64,000 nt of DNA from DATFKA01 sp042095835 (GCA_042095835.1 JBELML010000006.1:31317-95316), one strand, 5' to 3'. Counted from the first letter of the stretch, positions 43,776 to 52,716 are shown. The notes: generated by a model from the sequence alone, not told the origin. Made by a program: numbers and translations.

Positions 43776-45203
43776 ATGCCAAAGTATTCTACATTATCAG
43801 ACTTACAAGCTGAACTTCGTTCAGGAAAAACGAGCGTTGAAGCAGTCGTACAATACTACTTGTCACAAATCGAAAGTAGTAAGAATCTCAATATTTACCT
43901 TGAGGTTTATGAAGAAGAAGCTTTGGCAAAAGCTAGGGTACTAGATGAGCGTTTAAAGAATAACCCAAAGGATCTAGGCCGACTTTTTGGCATGGTGCTT
44001 TCGCATAAAGATGTGATCTGCTATAAGGATCACGGCGTCAGTGCCGGATCAAAAATACTCGAAGGATTTGAGTCCATTTTTTCAGCCACTGCCATCGAAC
44101 GGCTGATCGCGGAAGATGCTATCATTATTGGTAGAGTCAACTGCGATGAATTTGCAATGGGTTCTACCAATGAGACCTCCTACTATGGGCCTACCAAAAA
44201 CGGAGCCGATCCAACTAAAGTACCTGGTGGTTCATCGGGTGCTTCGGCAGTAGCTGTACAAATGGATACTTGCTTGATTTCGCTAGGTACCGATACGGGA
44301 GGATCTGTACGTCAACCCGCTGGTTTTTGTGGCGTTTTAGGTATGAAACCCACCTATGGTCGTATTTCCAGGCATGGCCTACTCGCTTATGGCTCCTCCT
44401 TTGATCAGGTAGGTGTACTCGCGCATAGTGTAGAAGATATTGCTTTGGCAATGGAACTCATGGCTGGTGAAGATGACTTTGACAGTACAGCAAGTAAGGC
44501 CGCAGTTCCCAGTTACAGCCAATCCCTGTCTTTCGAAGGGAAAGCCAAGATTGCCTATTTCGATACAGCGATCAATCATGAACAACTCGATCCTGAGGTA
44601 CGCTCTAAAGCACAAGCATTGATCCAGCAACTACAAGAAGAAGGACACACCGTAGAGTCTGTACCTTTCGACTATCTGGATTATATCATACCCGCTTACT
44701 ATGTCTTGACTACGGCCGAGGCTTCAAGTAATCTCTCTCGCTACGACGGCATCCGCTTTGGTCATCGCGCAGACGATACCACTAGCTTAATAGAAACCTA
44801 CAAAAAATCCAGGACTGAGGGTTTCGGTACGGAAGTCAAACGCCGGATTATGCTGGGTGCCTTTGTTTTGAGTTCGGGCTACTATGATGCCTACTACTCC
44901 AAGGCTCAAAAGGTAAGACGCTTGATCTACGAGGAGACCAAAAAAATCTTTGCAGATTATGACTTCATCTTGATGCCCACCGCGCCCAGCACCGCCTGGA
45001 ACCTAGGCGAAAAATTTGATGACCCTTCTAAAGTCTACTTACTAGATATTTTCACGGTACAAGCGAATATGGCGGGTATTCCTGCTTTGGCCTTTCCACT
45101 TGGCACCCATTCGAATGGCCTACCAATTGGTATACAACTAATGGCAGATCGCTTGGAGGAAGAGAAGTTGATGGGCTTTGTGGCGAGTCGTTTAGGTGCC
45201 TAA
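43776..45203 (+). CDS. gatA: Glutamyl-tRNA(Gln) amidotransferase subunit A
   Basis: The 475-residue amidase-signature enzyme has the Ser-cisSer-Lys triad K78 (LSHKDV), S153 (PGGSSGAS) and S177 (TGGSVRQP), almost the same numbering as characterised GatA proteins, which supports the ATG at 43776 over the longer frame from 43686. As part of GatCAB it hydrolyses glutamine to supply ammonia for converting Glu-tRNA(Gln) to Gln-tRNA(Gln). gatB and gatC are not in the window. The stop is directly adjacent (0 bp) to the end of the convergent MarR gene. Confidence 0.92.
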   Translation: MPKYSTLSDLQAELRSGKTSVEAVVQYYLSQIESSKNLNIYLEVYEEEALAKARVLDERLKNNPKDLGRLFGMVLSHKDVICYKDHGVSAGSKILEGFESIFSATAIERLIAEDAIIIGRVNCDEFAMGSTNETSYYGPTKNGADPTKVPGGSSGASAVAVQMDTCLISLGTDTGGSVRQPAGFCGVLGMKPTYGRISRHGLLAYGSSFDQVGVLAHSVEDIALAMELMAGEDDFDSTASKAAVPSYSQSLSFEGKAKIAYFDTAINHEQLDPEVRSKAQALIQQLQEEGHTVESVPFDYLDYIIPAYYVLTTAEASSNLSRYDGIRFGHRADDTTSLIETYKKSRTEGFGTEVKRRIMLGAFVLSSGYYDAYYSKAQKVRRLIYEETKKIFADYDFILMPTAPSTAWNLGEKFDDPSKVYLLDIFTVQANMAGIPALAFPLGTHSNGLPIGIQLMADRLEEEKLMGFVASRLGA

Positions 45204-45641
45204 CTAATCTACTTTACAATTTTGGGATAATTGATCTAAAGCGGTGGATAAGCTTTGAATTTCATTATCATTAAAACCGTGTAAAGCCTGGACACGATAG
45301 GCTCTTATTACTGGTGACAATTCCTCTACGGCATGCAAGGCAGCTTTAGTAAGCACAAGGTCTTTCCTTCTCCGGTCCGTTTGATTCTCCTTGCGCTCCA
45401 AATAACTTTTTTTGACCAGCAAATCGATCATACGTGTTACCGAGGCCACATCTTTGAAGATTACTTCTGCCAGGTCTACCATTTGTAAATCCGGTTGCTG
45501 CTGTAGCTGAATGAGGAGTATCATTTGATTGATGGTCAGGTCAGATCCTGCCTCTTGCAGCTTGCGCTGTGCCATTTTACGATACAACTTGATCGCTTTC
45601 TCTAGTTTGTAGAAAACGGTATCCTTGGAAGATATTAGCAT
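45204..45641 (-). CDS. MarR-family transcriptional regulator
   Basis: The 145-residue protein has the MarR winged-helix layout: an N-terminal dimerisation helix (VFYKLEKAIKLYRKMAQRKL), the DNA-binding helices (LTINQMILLIQLQQQPDLQMVDLAEVIFKDVASVTRMIDLLVKKSYLERK), the wing (ENQTDRRRKDLVLTKAA), and a C-terminal helix. The frame is open to a TTG at 45680, but a good promoter -7 box lies at 45660-45667, inside that extension, so translation from the ATG at 45641 is preferred. An inverted repeat between the promoter boxes suggests autorepression. Its other targets and ligand are unknown. Confidence 0.85.
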   Translation of the reverse strand: MLISSKDTVFYKLEKAIKLYRKMAQRKLQEAGSDLTINQMILLIQLQQQPDLQMVDLAEVIFKDVASVTRMIDLLVKKSYLERKENQTDRRRKDLVLTKAALHAVEELSPVIRAYRVQALHGFNDNEIQSLSTALDQLSQNCKVD

Positions 45642-45659
45642 AGCTCTATTTATTTGACT

Positions 45660-45690
45660 CAAATATAGTTGATACATCAAATAATACCAA
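45660..45690 (-). promoter_or_regulatory. Promoter of the marR gene
   Basis: Read leftward: TTGG (45690-45687), 19 bases, TATATTTG (45667-45660). This is a full -33/-7 match. It places the transcript start near 45653, just before the ATG at 45641, and decides the start codon. Confidence 0.7.
45669..45680. promoter_or_regulatory. Candidate MarR operator
   Basis: TTGAT-AC-ATCAA, a perfect 5-2-5 inverted repeat located between the -33 and -7 boxes. A MarR dimer bound here would block RNA polymerase, giving autorepression. Confidence 0.55.
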
Positions 45691-45841
45691 GTGGATTTTG
45701 TGTTAAAAGTATATGCTTGTCATTGTCCTTTTGGAGTGCTGGGGTTTTGGTGTACTGGTGGGTACGAGCTAAGGTTTAAGCGTTTAGATTGGTTAGTGGT
45801 TGATTAAGTTTATGAGGTTAAAAGGTTAATAAATAGGCTGC

Positions 45842-46051
45842 CAAGGGATGTACAATGCTTTCGTAAAAGTCAATGAGTGAATTACATAGCACATAANNNN
45901 NNNNNNNNNNNNNNNNNNNNNNNNNNNNNNNNNNNNNNNNNNNNNNNNNNNNNNNNNNNNNNNNNNNNNNNNNNNNNNNNNNNNNNNNNNNNNNNNCAAG
46001 GGATGTACAATGCTTTCGTAAAAGTCAATGAGTGAATTACATAGCACATAA
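45842..46051. other. Assembly gap: exactly 100 N flanked by an identical 55-bp sequence
   Basis: 45842-45896 and 45997-46051 are the same 55 bases (starting CAAGGGATGTACAATGC, ending CACATAA), with 100 N between them (45897-45996). A 100-N spacer is the usual placeholder for unknown length. The duplicated flank is best explained as contig ends sharing a 55-base overlap, or else as a real repeat that stopped assembly. Confidence 0.9.
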
Positions 46052-46235
46052 GACTTGATACATAAGACATAGCACCTAGCAAAGCATCCCAACATCCGCT
46101 GCGCTGCGCTGGGGTTAATTCGACCAACGATGCTGAAGCACCAGGTCTCATTAACATAGCAAATTAGAGCTAGGAGCCTTTCGTCGGTAGAGCTACCTTT
46201 TGGGATTAAACTTAGTTCATTTTAACCCCAAAAGG

Positions 46236-46276
46236 CGAGCTTTGCTCGACGATTTAACCCACAATGCCAAAGGCAT
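46236..46276. repeat. Two 5-bp-stem/3-nt-loop hairpins downstream of the molybdopterin subunit gene
   Basis: CGAGC-TTT-GCTCG (46236-46248) and ATGCC-AAA-GGCAT (46264-46276), the same geometry as those after hisS. They lie 25-65 bp past the stop of the leftward gene ending at 46301, where a terminator would be expected. Confidence 0.6.
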
Positions 46277-46300
46277 ATTAAACCCTTAACCCATTTGAAA

Positions 46301-48451
46301 TCAAGCTAACGATAAGGGTAAATCTGTCAGCCGTTGATCACTTAGTCGTCGTACCGCGTTGGCGATGGCCGCTGCGATCGGTCCTAATGGAGGCTCCCCT
46401 ACCGGATATGGAATATCTGCTCCTTCGATCAAAATAATATCTACTTCTCTTGGTGCATTTCTCATCAATGCCATATCGTAGGGACCATAAATGGTTGGAT
46501 ACAATTGCCCATCTTTTATAGTCATTTTTTCATGCATGGCGGCACTGATGCCCATGACTATAGAACCCTCGCATTGTGCCCTTACCTGATCAGGATTCAC
46601 GGCAATACCACAGTCAAAGACACAAGTCACTTTATGTACTTTGATCTGATTATCTACGATCGACACCTCAGCTACGTGGGCGGCTGGAGCGCCTGCATCA
46701 ATAGAGGCAGCAAAACCCATTGCACGACCATTTGCAGCGGTATCTTGGTAGAATTCTCCCGCTTTAGTGATGACTGCCTTGAGTCGGCTACCGTTCCCTT
46801 TATCACTAATCTGATCTAAACGGAAAGCTACGGGATCTTTTCCTGCCTTGATCGCCATTTCATCCACAAAACTTTCAATAGCAAAGGTATTGGCCAATAG
46901 TCCTAGACTGCGCCACCAACTGGTTGCAAAAGGTAAGGTTTGATGCCACTGCACTGCTCGATGCTTCGGTATTTTATCATACATGATATTCCCCCCACGC
47001 ATTGCTCCTACGTCGGTACCTAGTACCTTGTGCAGAATCTCCGGCATAATTACCGAATTAATAGCTACATCTCCACTCGCATAATGATGCTCTAAGCCCT
47101 CCAATAAGCCATCGTCACTCAGTTTTCCTCTGACAATATGGTGGGTTGGAGGTCTAAAGGTATCGTTTTGGAATTCTTCTTTTCTGGTAAAGAAATACTT
47201 TACAGGTTGGCCAACTTCTCTTGATAGAATAGCCGCTTGAACGGCGTGGCTGGTATTTAGCCTACGACCAAAACCACCACCTAAATAGGTAGGTATGACA
47301 TTCACCTGCTCTTTAGGAATATCCAGGGCTTCCGCAACTTGTCTTTGCGTGACGCCGATCACTTGGGTAGAGAGGATAATAGTGGCTGCCCCATTCTTGA
47401 CACTCGCCACTGCACCATTGGGTTCTAGTTGAGCATGGGCACCCAAAGGACTATTGAACTCCATAGACACCACGTTCTCTTCATCAGGATCGAGGGCTGC
47501 ACCTGATTTTTGGGTAACCATTTTATTCCCATTTCCTACTTTCAACAAGTCTCTAATTTCTGCCTCTGTCCATTTTTTAGGAATCTCCCAATCTACTTTT
47601 ATTTTTCTTTTAGCTGCTAAAGCTTGCGGGTAGGAGTCTGCGACAACACCTAGCCAATCCCCCGTCTGTACCACCTTTTTCACTCCAGGCATCTTCTCCG
47701 CAGCACTAAAATCTGCTGATTTGATCGTAGCGCCGATATGCTCAGGTCGAATGATGCAGGCATGTAAAATATCTGGCATTTCTGCATCCATGCCGAAGAT
47801 GGGATCCCCAAATACTTTGGGTTCCAGATCAATACGCTTAATCGGTTTTCCGATCAACTTATACTCCTTAACTGGTCTCAGGTCGGGTGTTTTAGGAAGC
47901 TTCCATTCTTCAACACCTGTGGCAATTTCTGCATAGGTCATTGTTTGGTCTCCATTGCTCACTAGGCCACTTTTTGTAGTGAGGCTTGCAACATCGGCAT
48001 TCATTTTGCTGGCCGCCTCTATTTTGAGCATCTCACGCAGAGTAGCCGCCATCTCTCTGAGTGGTAACCAAAGCTGAGCAATGGATAAACTACCACCTGT
48101 ACTAAGTCCATCCACTACACCAGTATTTGTAGCAGCAGCAATGACTTGAATTTGGTCCATATCTACATCCAGTTCATCTGCTGCTAGTTGGGCGAGCCCC
48201 GTAAAAGTACCTTGCCCCATCTCTACTTTGGGAGAGTGCAAGACGATGGTGTTATTTTGGGTAATTTCAAACCATAGATTAGCTTTTGTACCCGTACCCG
48301 AATAAGGAGGAATGATACTTTCAGCCAGTTCAAGGCCAGATCTTCTTAGGCTATTTCTAAAAACGTAAGTCCCGACTGCTAAGACACCAATCGTCCCCAG
48401 ACCGCCTCGAACCAAGAATTTCCTACGTGATATCCTTTTCTTTTTACTCAT
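46301..48451 (-). CDS. Molybdopterin-binding subunit of an IorB/aldehyde oxidase-type hydroxylase
   Basis: The 716-residue protein has a twin-arginine signal (SRRKFLVRGGLG, from residue 8), so the holoenzyme is probably exported to the periplasm. The rest matches the large subunit of xanthine-dehydrogenase-family enzymes of the isoquinoline 1-oxidoreductase beta type: VEMGQGTFTGLAQLAADELDVD, YLGGGFGRRLN and CEGSIVMGISAAM. Such enzymes bind a molybdenum-cytosine-dinucleotide cofactor and hydroxylate N-heterocycles or aldehydes. The substrate here is unknown. It is the last gene of a three-gene leftward operon with the 2Fe-2S subunit and a di-heme cytochrome, eight bases after the 2Fe-2S stop. 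Confidence 0.87.
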   Translation of the reverse strand: MSKKKRISRRKFLVRGGLGTIGVLAVGTYVFRNSLRRSGLELAESIIPPYSGTGTKANLWFEITQNNTIVLHSPKVEMGQGTFTGLAQLAADELDVDMDQIQVIAAATNTGVVDGLSTGGSLSIAQLWLPLREMAATLREMLKIEAASKMNADVASLTTKSGLVSNGDQTMTYAEIATGVEEWKLPKTPDLRPVKEYKLIGKPIKRIDLEPKVFGDPIFGMDAEMPDILHACIIRPEHIGATIKSADFSAAEKMPGVKKVVQTGDWLGVVADSYPQALAAKRKIKVDWEIPKKWTEAEIRDLLKVGNGNKMVTQKSGAALDPDEENVVSMEFNSPLGAHAQLEPNGAVASVKNGAATIILSTQVIGVTQRQVAEALDIPKEQVNVIPTYLGGGFGRRLNTSHAVQAAILSREVGQPVKYFFTRKEEFQNDTFRPPTHHIVRGKLSDDGLLEGLEHHYASGDVAINSVIMPEILHKVLGTDVGAMRGGNIMYDKIPKHRAVQWHQTLPFATSWWRSLGLLANTFAIESFVDEMAIKAGKDPVAFRLDQISDKGNGSRLKAVITKAGEFYQDTAANGRAMGFAASIDAGAPAAHVAEVSIVDNQIKVHKVTCVFDCGIAVNPDQVRAQCEGSIVMGISAAMHEKMTIKDGQLYPTIYGPYDMALMRNAPREVDIILIEGADIPYPVGEPPLGPIAAAIANAVRRLSDQRLTDLPLSLA

Positions 48452-48458
48452 GATACTT

Positions 48459-48938
48459 TTAGCTTGTTTGGTTAGAAGATTGAGATAACTCAGCTGCGCG
48501 ATGGATGGCCTTTCTCATACGTACATAAGTACCACAGCGACAGACGTTGACGATATTGTTATCGATATCATCATCGCTCGGATTGGGTATCTTTTCGATC
48601 AAGGCAGCTGCAGCCATCATGAATCCGGGTTGGCAGTAGCCGCATTGGGGTACGACTTCTTCTATCCATGCCTGTTGTACTGGATGTGGGGCTTCAGAAG
48701 AACCCAGCCCTTCGATGGTAAGGATATTTTTGCCTTCCGCAAATTTTACAGCATAGGAGCAAGAGCGAATTGCTTCTCCATCGATGTGTAAAGTACAAGC
48801 TCCGCAGGCTGATTTTCCACAGCCAAACTTCGTGCCTTTCAAGTTTAAGATATCTCTGACCACCCATAGTAGGGGCGTATTGCCATCTTCGATATCAATG
48901 GACTGGGCTTGTCCATTTATAGAAAAAGATATTTGCAT
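48459..48938 (-). CDS. 2Fe-2S subunit of the IorAB-type hydroxylase
   Basis: The 159-residue protein has both iron-sulfur sites of the family: the plant-type cluster C40, C45, C48 and C60 (GCGKSACGACTL ... RSC), and the second cluster C99, C102, C133 and C135 (QCGYCQPGF ... CRCGTY). It passes electrons from the molybdenum site to the acceptor. It has no signal peptide of its own; it would be carried through the Tat system with the large subunit, as known for IorAB-like enzymes. It sits between the cytochrome gene (20 bases upstream) and the molybdopterin subunit gene. Confidence 0.92.
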   Translation of the reverse strand: MQISFSINGQAQSIDIEDGNTPLLWVVRDILNLKGTKFGCGKSACGACTLHIDGEAIRSCSYAVKFAEGKNILTIEGLGSSEAPHPVQQAWIEEVVPQCGYCQPGFMMAAAALIEKIPNPSDDDIDNNIVNVCRCGTYVRMRKAIHRAAELSQSSNQTS

Positions 48939-48958
48939 GATGCGATATTTTTTTAAAA

Positions 48959-49576
48959 TTAGTTTTCTGGAATGATGGCTCCTGCCTCAAACCACTCCTT
49001 TACTGCTTGAATGTATTCCTCTTTTGGTACGGGGGGTTGCTCTCTGGGATTACCAGCGGCATCAATACCCGGCGTCCATGCCCATAGTACCAACTCATGT
49101 TCTGTCAGATGCTCCATGACTTCATGCGGTGTTCTTCCACCATTCCTCCTAGGATCCAACATAGATTGGGCAATCTCGGTACGAGACAAGCCCTCCCATT
49201 TCATACTTGCTGGAGCCAAACTCCACTCTGGTGCTCCAGGTACACCCGAAAAATCATTATTCTCGGCCTGATGGCAGGTATTACAATTGGTGGCTTCGTA
49301 TCCCAAATTCCCTTCTCCACGCGCCATACCAAAGTAGTGGGGATGGCTATCTTCTCCTTGTTTGGGAATGTTATCACTCGGATGGCAATTGACACAACGC
49401 TTGTGCATCAAGACGACCATCATTTTATCAAAATTTTCTGCACTATTGATTTCTACTCTGCGCTCAGTTGACGCTTCTGGTATGGTTTCTAATGCAGGGT
49501 CCGAAAAGTCTGCAGCCAATACAATGGATGCAAATAGGAATAACAGGAACACATAAGCAATTACCTTGGAATTCAT
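48959..49576 (-). CDS. Di-heme c-type cytochrome, electron acceptor of the hydroxylase
   Basis: The 205-residue protein has a signal peptide (about 1-22) and two heme-binding CxxCH motifs, C61-H65 (CVNCH) and C98-H102 (CNTCH). It probably receives electrons from the 2Fe-2S subunit in the periplasm and passes them to the respiratory chain, since IorAB-like enzymes do not use NAD or oxygen directly. It is the first gene of the operon, with a shared regulatory motif 54 bases upstream of its ATG. Confidence 0.82.
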   Translation of the reverse strand: MNSKVIAYVFLLFLFASIVLAADFSDPALETIPEASTERRVEINSAENFDKMMVVLMHKRCVNCHPSDNIPKQGEDSHPHYFGMARGEGNLGYEATNCNTCHQAENNDFSGVPGAPEWSLAPASMKWEGLSRTEIAQSMLDPRRNGGRTPHEVMEHLTEHELVLWAWTPGIDAAGNPREQPPVPKEEYIQAVKEWFEAGAIIPEN

Positions 49577-49951
49577 GAGTGTGATTATTTATTGCAAAAG
49601 CAAAATACTACTAATAAGCCCGCCCTCGTTTGTCTATTCTTGTCAAAATGACCTTGTTTATAAAATTCACCCGAGTTTATGGGCCAATTGATTCGTGGCT
49701 CGTATATTCCGCGTATCAGTATTTATTCCATGTATATTAGCGTACTAGAAGCACAGCTGACAAAGGCTAGATGAATTAATAAAGCTTTTTTATTAGGATA
49801 AAAAGTGTTGAATCAGTGCAATAGTAAGATCTCTAAGAATTGGTTACCTTGGATGGCGTTTCCGCGATAGTGGGTTCGTATAATACGACTTCAAAACTTT
49901 TAAATAAGCCTTATTGTTTAGATTATCTGCCTTAAAAAAAAGGCTAAAAAT
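49577..49951. other. 375-bp divergent gap between cytochrome and PLP-enzyme genes
   Basis: It carries the motif at 49630-49651 that is shared with the AraC gene upstream region. No coding potential. The rightward PLP-enzyme promoter is not obvious. Confidence 0.5.
49630..49651 (-). promoter_or_regulatory. Candidate AraC-type operator upstream of the hydroxylase operon
   Basis: The plus strand reads TTGTCTATTCTTGTCA followed by AAATGA: two TTGTC half-sites with 10-bp spacing, as expected for AraC-type activators. 19 of 22 bases are identical to 52717-52738 upstream of the araC-like gene, at almost the same distance from the start codon (54 versus 53 bases) and in the same orientation. Confidence 0.55.
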
Positions 49952-51796
49952 ATGGAAGCAAGTAAAATACTAAACTACATCAAAGGTGTATTAGAAAATA
50001 GGCCTGCTGACTGGCTGAATCTAACAACCCATCGACTAGATATTTATAATGAACAATTGGCTAAAAGTCAATTTTTATCTCATTTTGAGCGCTTATATAA
50101 GGACAATACGACTCAAACATCTGCGCTCAATGACTTGCCTACTGCCTACGATTATATTCGCTTAGGGCATCCATTATCCTCTATTTTAGAGTGGACACTT
50201 GCTCACTTAAATCATCTAAAAGCTGAAAATGTAATCAGTTTTTCGTCAATGACGATGCCTATTTTAGCTGTGCTCAGAAAAAATGTATTAGAGGGGAAGA
50301 GCACCCAAATCCTCTATCAAGGTGACTTGCCCGCATTTTTTGATGCAGAATTAATCCAGCGCGTTTATGGTTATCATTTTGAGCTAAAACAAGTTGAGCA
50401 AACGTCAAGTATTCCTGCCTTTAATGGCAGCACTATTTTTATTACAGAACAAAAAGAAATAGACAACTTTAATCTCCATCCAAATATTGACTTTTTCGTC
50501 GGCCTTTATACACCGCTTGGAAGTGTTATCGCCATAAATGGGGATCAAAACAAACCTTATATCTCGGAGATTCAGCATGTGAGGCGTAGAGAATCCATTG
50601 CCATGACGCCAGCTGACACCCTTGTGGCCTTACAACATTTAACAGGAATGTCAGCGGGTGCTAATAAGCCAGCTAATGTCGAGGCTAATAAAACGCTGGT
50701 CTTGGAGGCGATAAGCGAAATCACCGGCTCAAAGGTAAAGGCCTTGGTTGCTTCAAGTGGGCTTTCGATGCAATATGCGATTGTCATGGGGCTCATTCAC
50801 GATGCCCTCGTCAATCATAAGGGAAAGGCCATCAAAATTGTAGTGCCTTCCAATTGCTATGGTGGGACCAATGACCAGGCACGACGGGTTGCGGCTAGTA
50901 TTGAAAATGTGGAGATTGTAGATTTGGCAGTTGACGATGGCAATGATATGGTTCAAAGTATTGATGTTGTTTTAGAGGACATTGCAAAGCAGGATGCAGT
51001 CCCCTACATCATCGCTGAAATTCCCACCAACCCAAGAGTAGAGGTTCCAGATCTTATAAACCTAAAAGATGTTTTAACTAAAGTGCGTAAAACACCAAAG
51101 GGTCAACCGGCGATTGATCCCGTTTTTATTTTGGATCAAACCTTTTGTCCTAACGTACACTTCCTAGGAGAAAAGGGAATACTCTCCTCATTAAGAACCA
51201 TTGCTTATGTGAGCGGATCTAAATTTCCAAGCGGAGGAAAATGTACTGCTGGCTATAGTGTTGCTAGTCAAAAGGCAGCAGATTTGATGGAAAAAATAGC
51301 CTTGCATTTGAGACTCTGCGATAATGAGGCAACCAGTCTTCAACTGGAGATATTGGCAAATCAATTGCCTTCCATGAATCAAAGAATTCAGGATGCTTAT
51401 CAGAATACACGTGAGTTTGTCAACTTTATTAAAGTGACCTTACCTGGAGCAAAGATAAATTTCGTTTCAGAGGCTTTGGCGGCTCAAGGATTTACTCCAT
51501 CCGTATTTTCGTTGGATCTTCCTGCGAAAGGAAATACCGATGAAGAAAGAGAATCCTATAAAAGGGCCTTGAATCATAAGTTGATCAACTCAATGATTAC
51601 AGAAATCCCGAACGAAAGTAAGCACTGTGTAAGTTATGGGCAGTTAAAAGGATGTTATTGGACGATACCTGCCACCTCCACTCAAGGTACAACAAAAGAA
51701 GGGGACAAAGATTATATCGCCCGGGTAGCTCTTTCGCCCGATATGGACCTTGAACATCACAAGAAAGTCTTTTTAGATTTTGTTGAAAAAATTTGA
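49952..51796 (+). CDS. Cys/Met-metabolism-type PLP enzyme with a long N-terminal extension
   Basis: The 614-residue protein has a C-terminal ~400-residue domain of the cystathionine gamma-synthase/lyase type: ALVASSGLSMQYAIVMGLIH, IVVPSNCYGGTNDQARR, PVFILDQTFCPNVH and the likely Schiff-base lysine K424 in YVSGSKFPSGGKC. Ordinary family members are about 380-430 residues. The first ~210 residues here are extra and not recognised; parts (MPILAVLRKNVLEGKSTQILYQGDLPAFFD) look like a worn copy of the PLP fold. Substrate unknown; C-S or C-C lyase chemistry on an amino acid is likely. It lies between the hydroxylase operon and the AraC regulator and is divergent from the former. Confidence 0.7.
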   Translation: MEASKILNYIKGVLENRPADWLNLTTHRLDIYNEQLAKSQFLSHFERLYKDNTTQTSALNDLPTAYDYIRLGHPLSSILEWTLAHLNHLKAENVISFSSMTMPILAVLRKNVLEGKSTQILYQGDLPAFFDAELIQRVYGYHFELKQVEQTSSIPAFNGSTIFITEQKEIDNFNLHPNIDFFVGLYTPLGSVIAINGDQNKPYISEIQHVRRRESIAMTPADTLVALQHLTGMSAGANKPANVEANKTLVLEAISEITGSKVKALVASSGLSMQYAIVMGLIHDALVNHKGKAIKIVVPSNCYGGTNDQARRVAASIENVEIVDLAVDDGNDMVQSIDVVLEDIAKQDAVPYIIAEIPTNPRVEVPDLINLKDVLTKVRKTPKGQPAIDPVFILDQTFCPNVHFLGEKGILSSLRTIAYVSGSKFPSGGKCTAGYSVASQKAADLMEKIALHLRLCDNEATSLQLEILANQLPSMNQRIQDAYQNTREFVNFIKVTLPGAKINFVSEALAAQGFTPSVFSLDLPAKGNTDEERESYKRALNHKLINSMITEIPNESKHCVSYGQLKGCYWTIPATSTQGTTKEGDKDYIARVALSPDMDLEHHKKVFLDFVEKI

Positions 51797-51830
51797 AGGG
51801 CTAGAGTTAATTTAGGGTATGTCTCATAAT

Positions 51831-52664
51831 TTATTCTTTTAAAGAAGCCACTTCGGATGGAGGGACGCCAAATTCCTGTTTAAAGGTGCGGCTGAAATGG
51901 CCAAGGTCTTTAAAACCTAGATCCAGATAAATCTCAGATGACTTTTTACTTGAGTGGAGCAATAAATCTTTAGCTTTTGAGAGCCTACTTTGTAGCAACC
52001 ATTTATGTGGAGAAGTATGAAATAGCTTTTTAAAATCTCTATAAAAAGTAGACAAACTCCTGCCAGAAAGTCTAGCGAGCTCCTCCAGCGTAGCGCCTGA
52101 CAAGCTATGGTGATCCATAAAAAGTCTCAAATCTGCTTTGACTGGTCTAGATACTTCATAAAAAAGAGAGAGGTACTTGGGATTTGTCTGAATGATGCCA
52201 ATCAGTGCTTCTTTCGTTTTAAGATACATCAGCGCTTTGTCAGCTTCTTGATACTCCTCAACGTAGAGTTTTAAGCTATTGAACAAGCCCTTGAGCACTA
52301 CATTTTGGCCCAAGCCAACTACTGGATCTAGAATGTGTTGCTTAGGGAATTTATAGCCCATTTCTTTGACGGCCTCTTGTATAAAATCATCCTTGAGTCC
52401 CATCGCAAAAACAACAGCACTATCCTGCCCATCTGACCAAGTTTTATAATAAGTAAGCTCACTATACTTTTTGACCAGGCAGCAATTCCCTTCAGGGATG
52501 ACAAAGGTTTTTTCTCCGCTTACAATGTTCAACTGGCCTTGCTGAACGTAATACAAAATATTTAATGGCAAATATTCTGAATGTGCATTCTGATCTCTGC
52601 TCTCAATAAAAGCAGCAATATGTACGCCTTCGTATTCTAAATAATGTATAGTATTCACATCCAT
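51831..52664 (-). CDS. AraC-family transcriptional regulator
   Basis: The 277-residue protein has an N-terminal cupin-like sensor domain (about 1-165) and a C-terminal double helix-turn-helix (about 180-275), with LEELARLSGRSLSTFYRDFKKLFHTSPHKWLLQSRLSKAKDLL and SEIYLDLGFKDLGHFSRTFKQEFGVPPSEV, a classic AraC signature. The frame is open to a TTG at 52676; the ATG at 52664 is preferred. It is convergent with the PLP enzyme. A motif 53 bases upstream of its ATG recurs upstream of the molybdenum hydroxylase operon, suggesting it controls both itself and that operon. Confidence 0.88.
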   Translation of the reverse strand: MDVNTIHYLEYEGVHIAAFIESRDQNAHSEYLPLNILYYVQQGQLNIVSGEKTFVIPEGNCCLVKKYSELTYYKTWSDGQDSAVVFAMGLKDDFIQEAVKEMGYKFPKQHILDPVVGLGQNVVLKGLFNSLKLYVEEYQEADKALMYLKTKEALIGIIQTNPKYLSLFYEVSRPVKADLRLFMDHHSLSGATLEELARLSGRSLSTFYRDFKKLFHTSPHKWLLQSRLSKAKDLLLHSSKKSSEIYLDLGFKDLGHFSRTFKQEFGVPPSEVASLKE

Positions 52665-52716
52665 AAGAGGCCCCAATTAATTCTGCTTAAAACTAACAAG
52701 AACACAAGTATTTAGC

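Larger units (their letters stand above)
45691..46300. other. 610-bp gap: scaffold gap, repeats, stem-loops
   Basis: This stretch contains no credible gene; frames crossing the N run are artefacts. It includes the 100-N gap with its duplicated flanks, a 7-bp-period patch (about 46045-46080: CACATAA, GACTTGA, TACATAA, GACATAG, CACCTAG), an inverted repeat CCTTTTGGGATTAAA/TTTAACCCCAAAAGG (46193-46235), and two 5-3-5 stem-loops just before the end of the molybdopterin subunit gene. Confidence 0.6.

Noticed and set aside
45826..46157. Two minus-strand frames crossing the N gap
   Set aside because: They consist largely of N-derived unknown residues and duplicated flank sequence.
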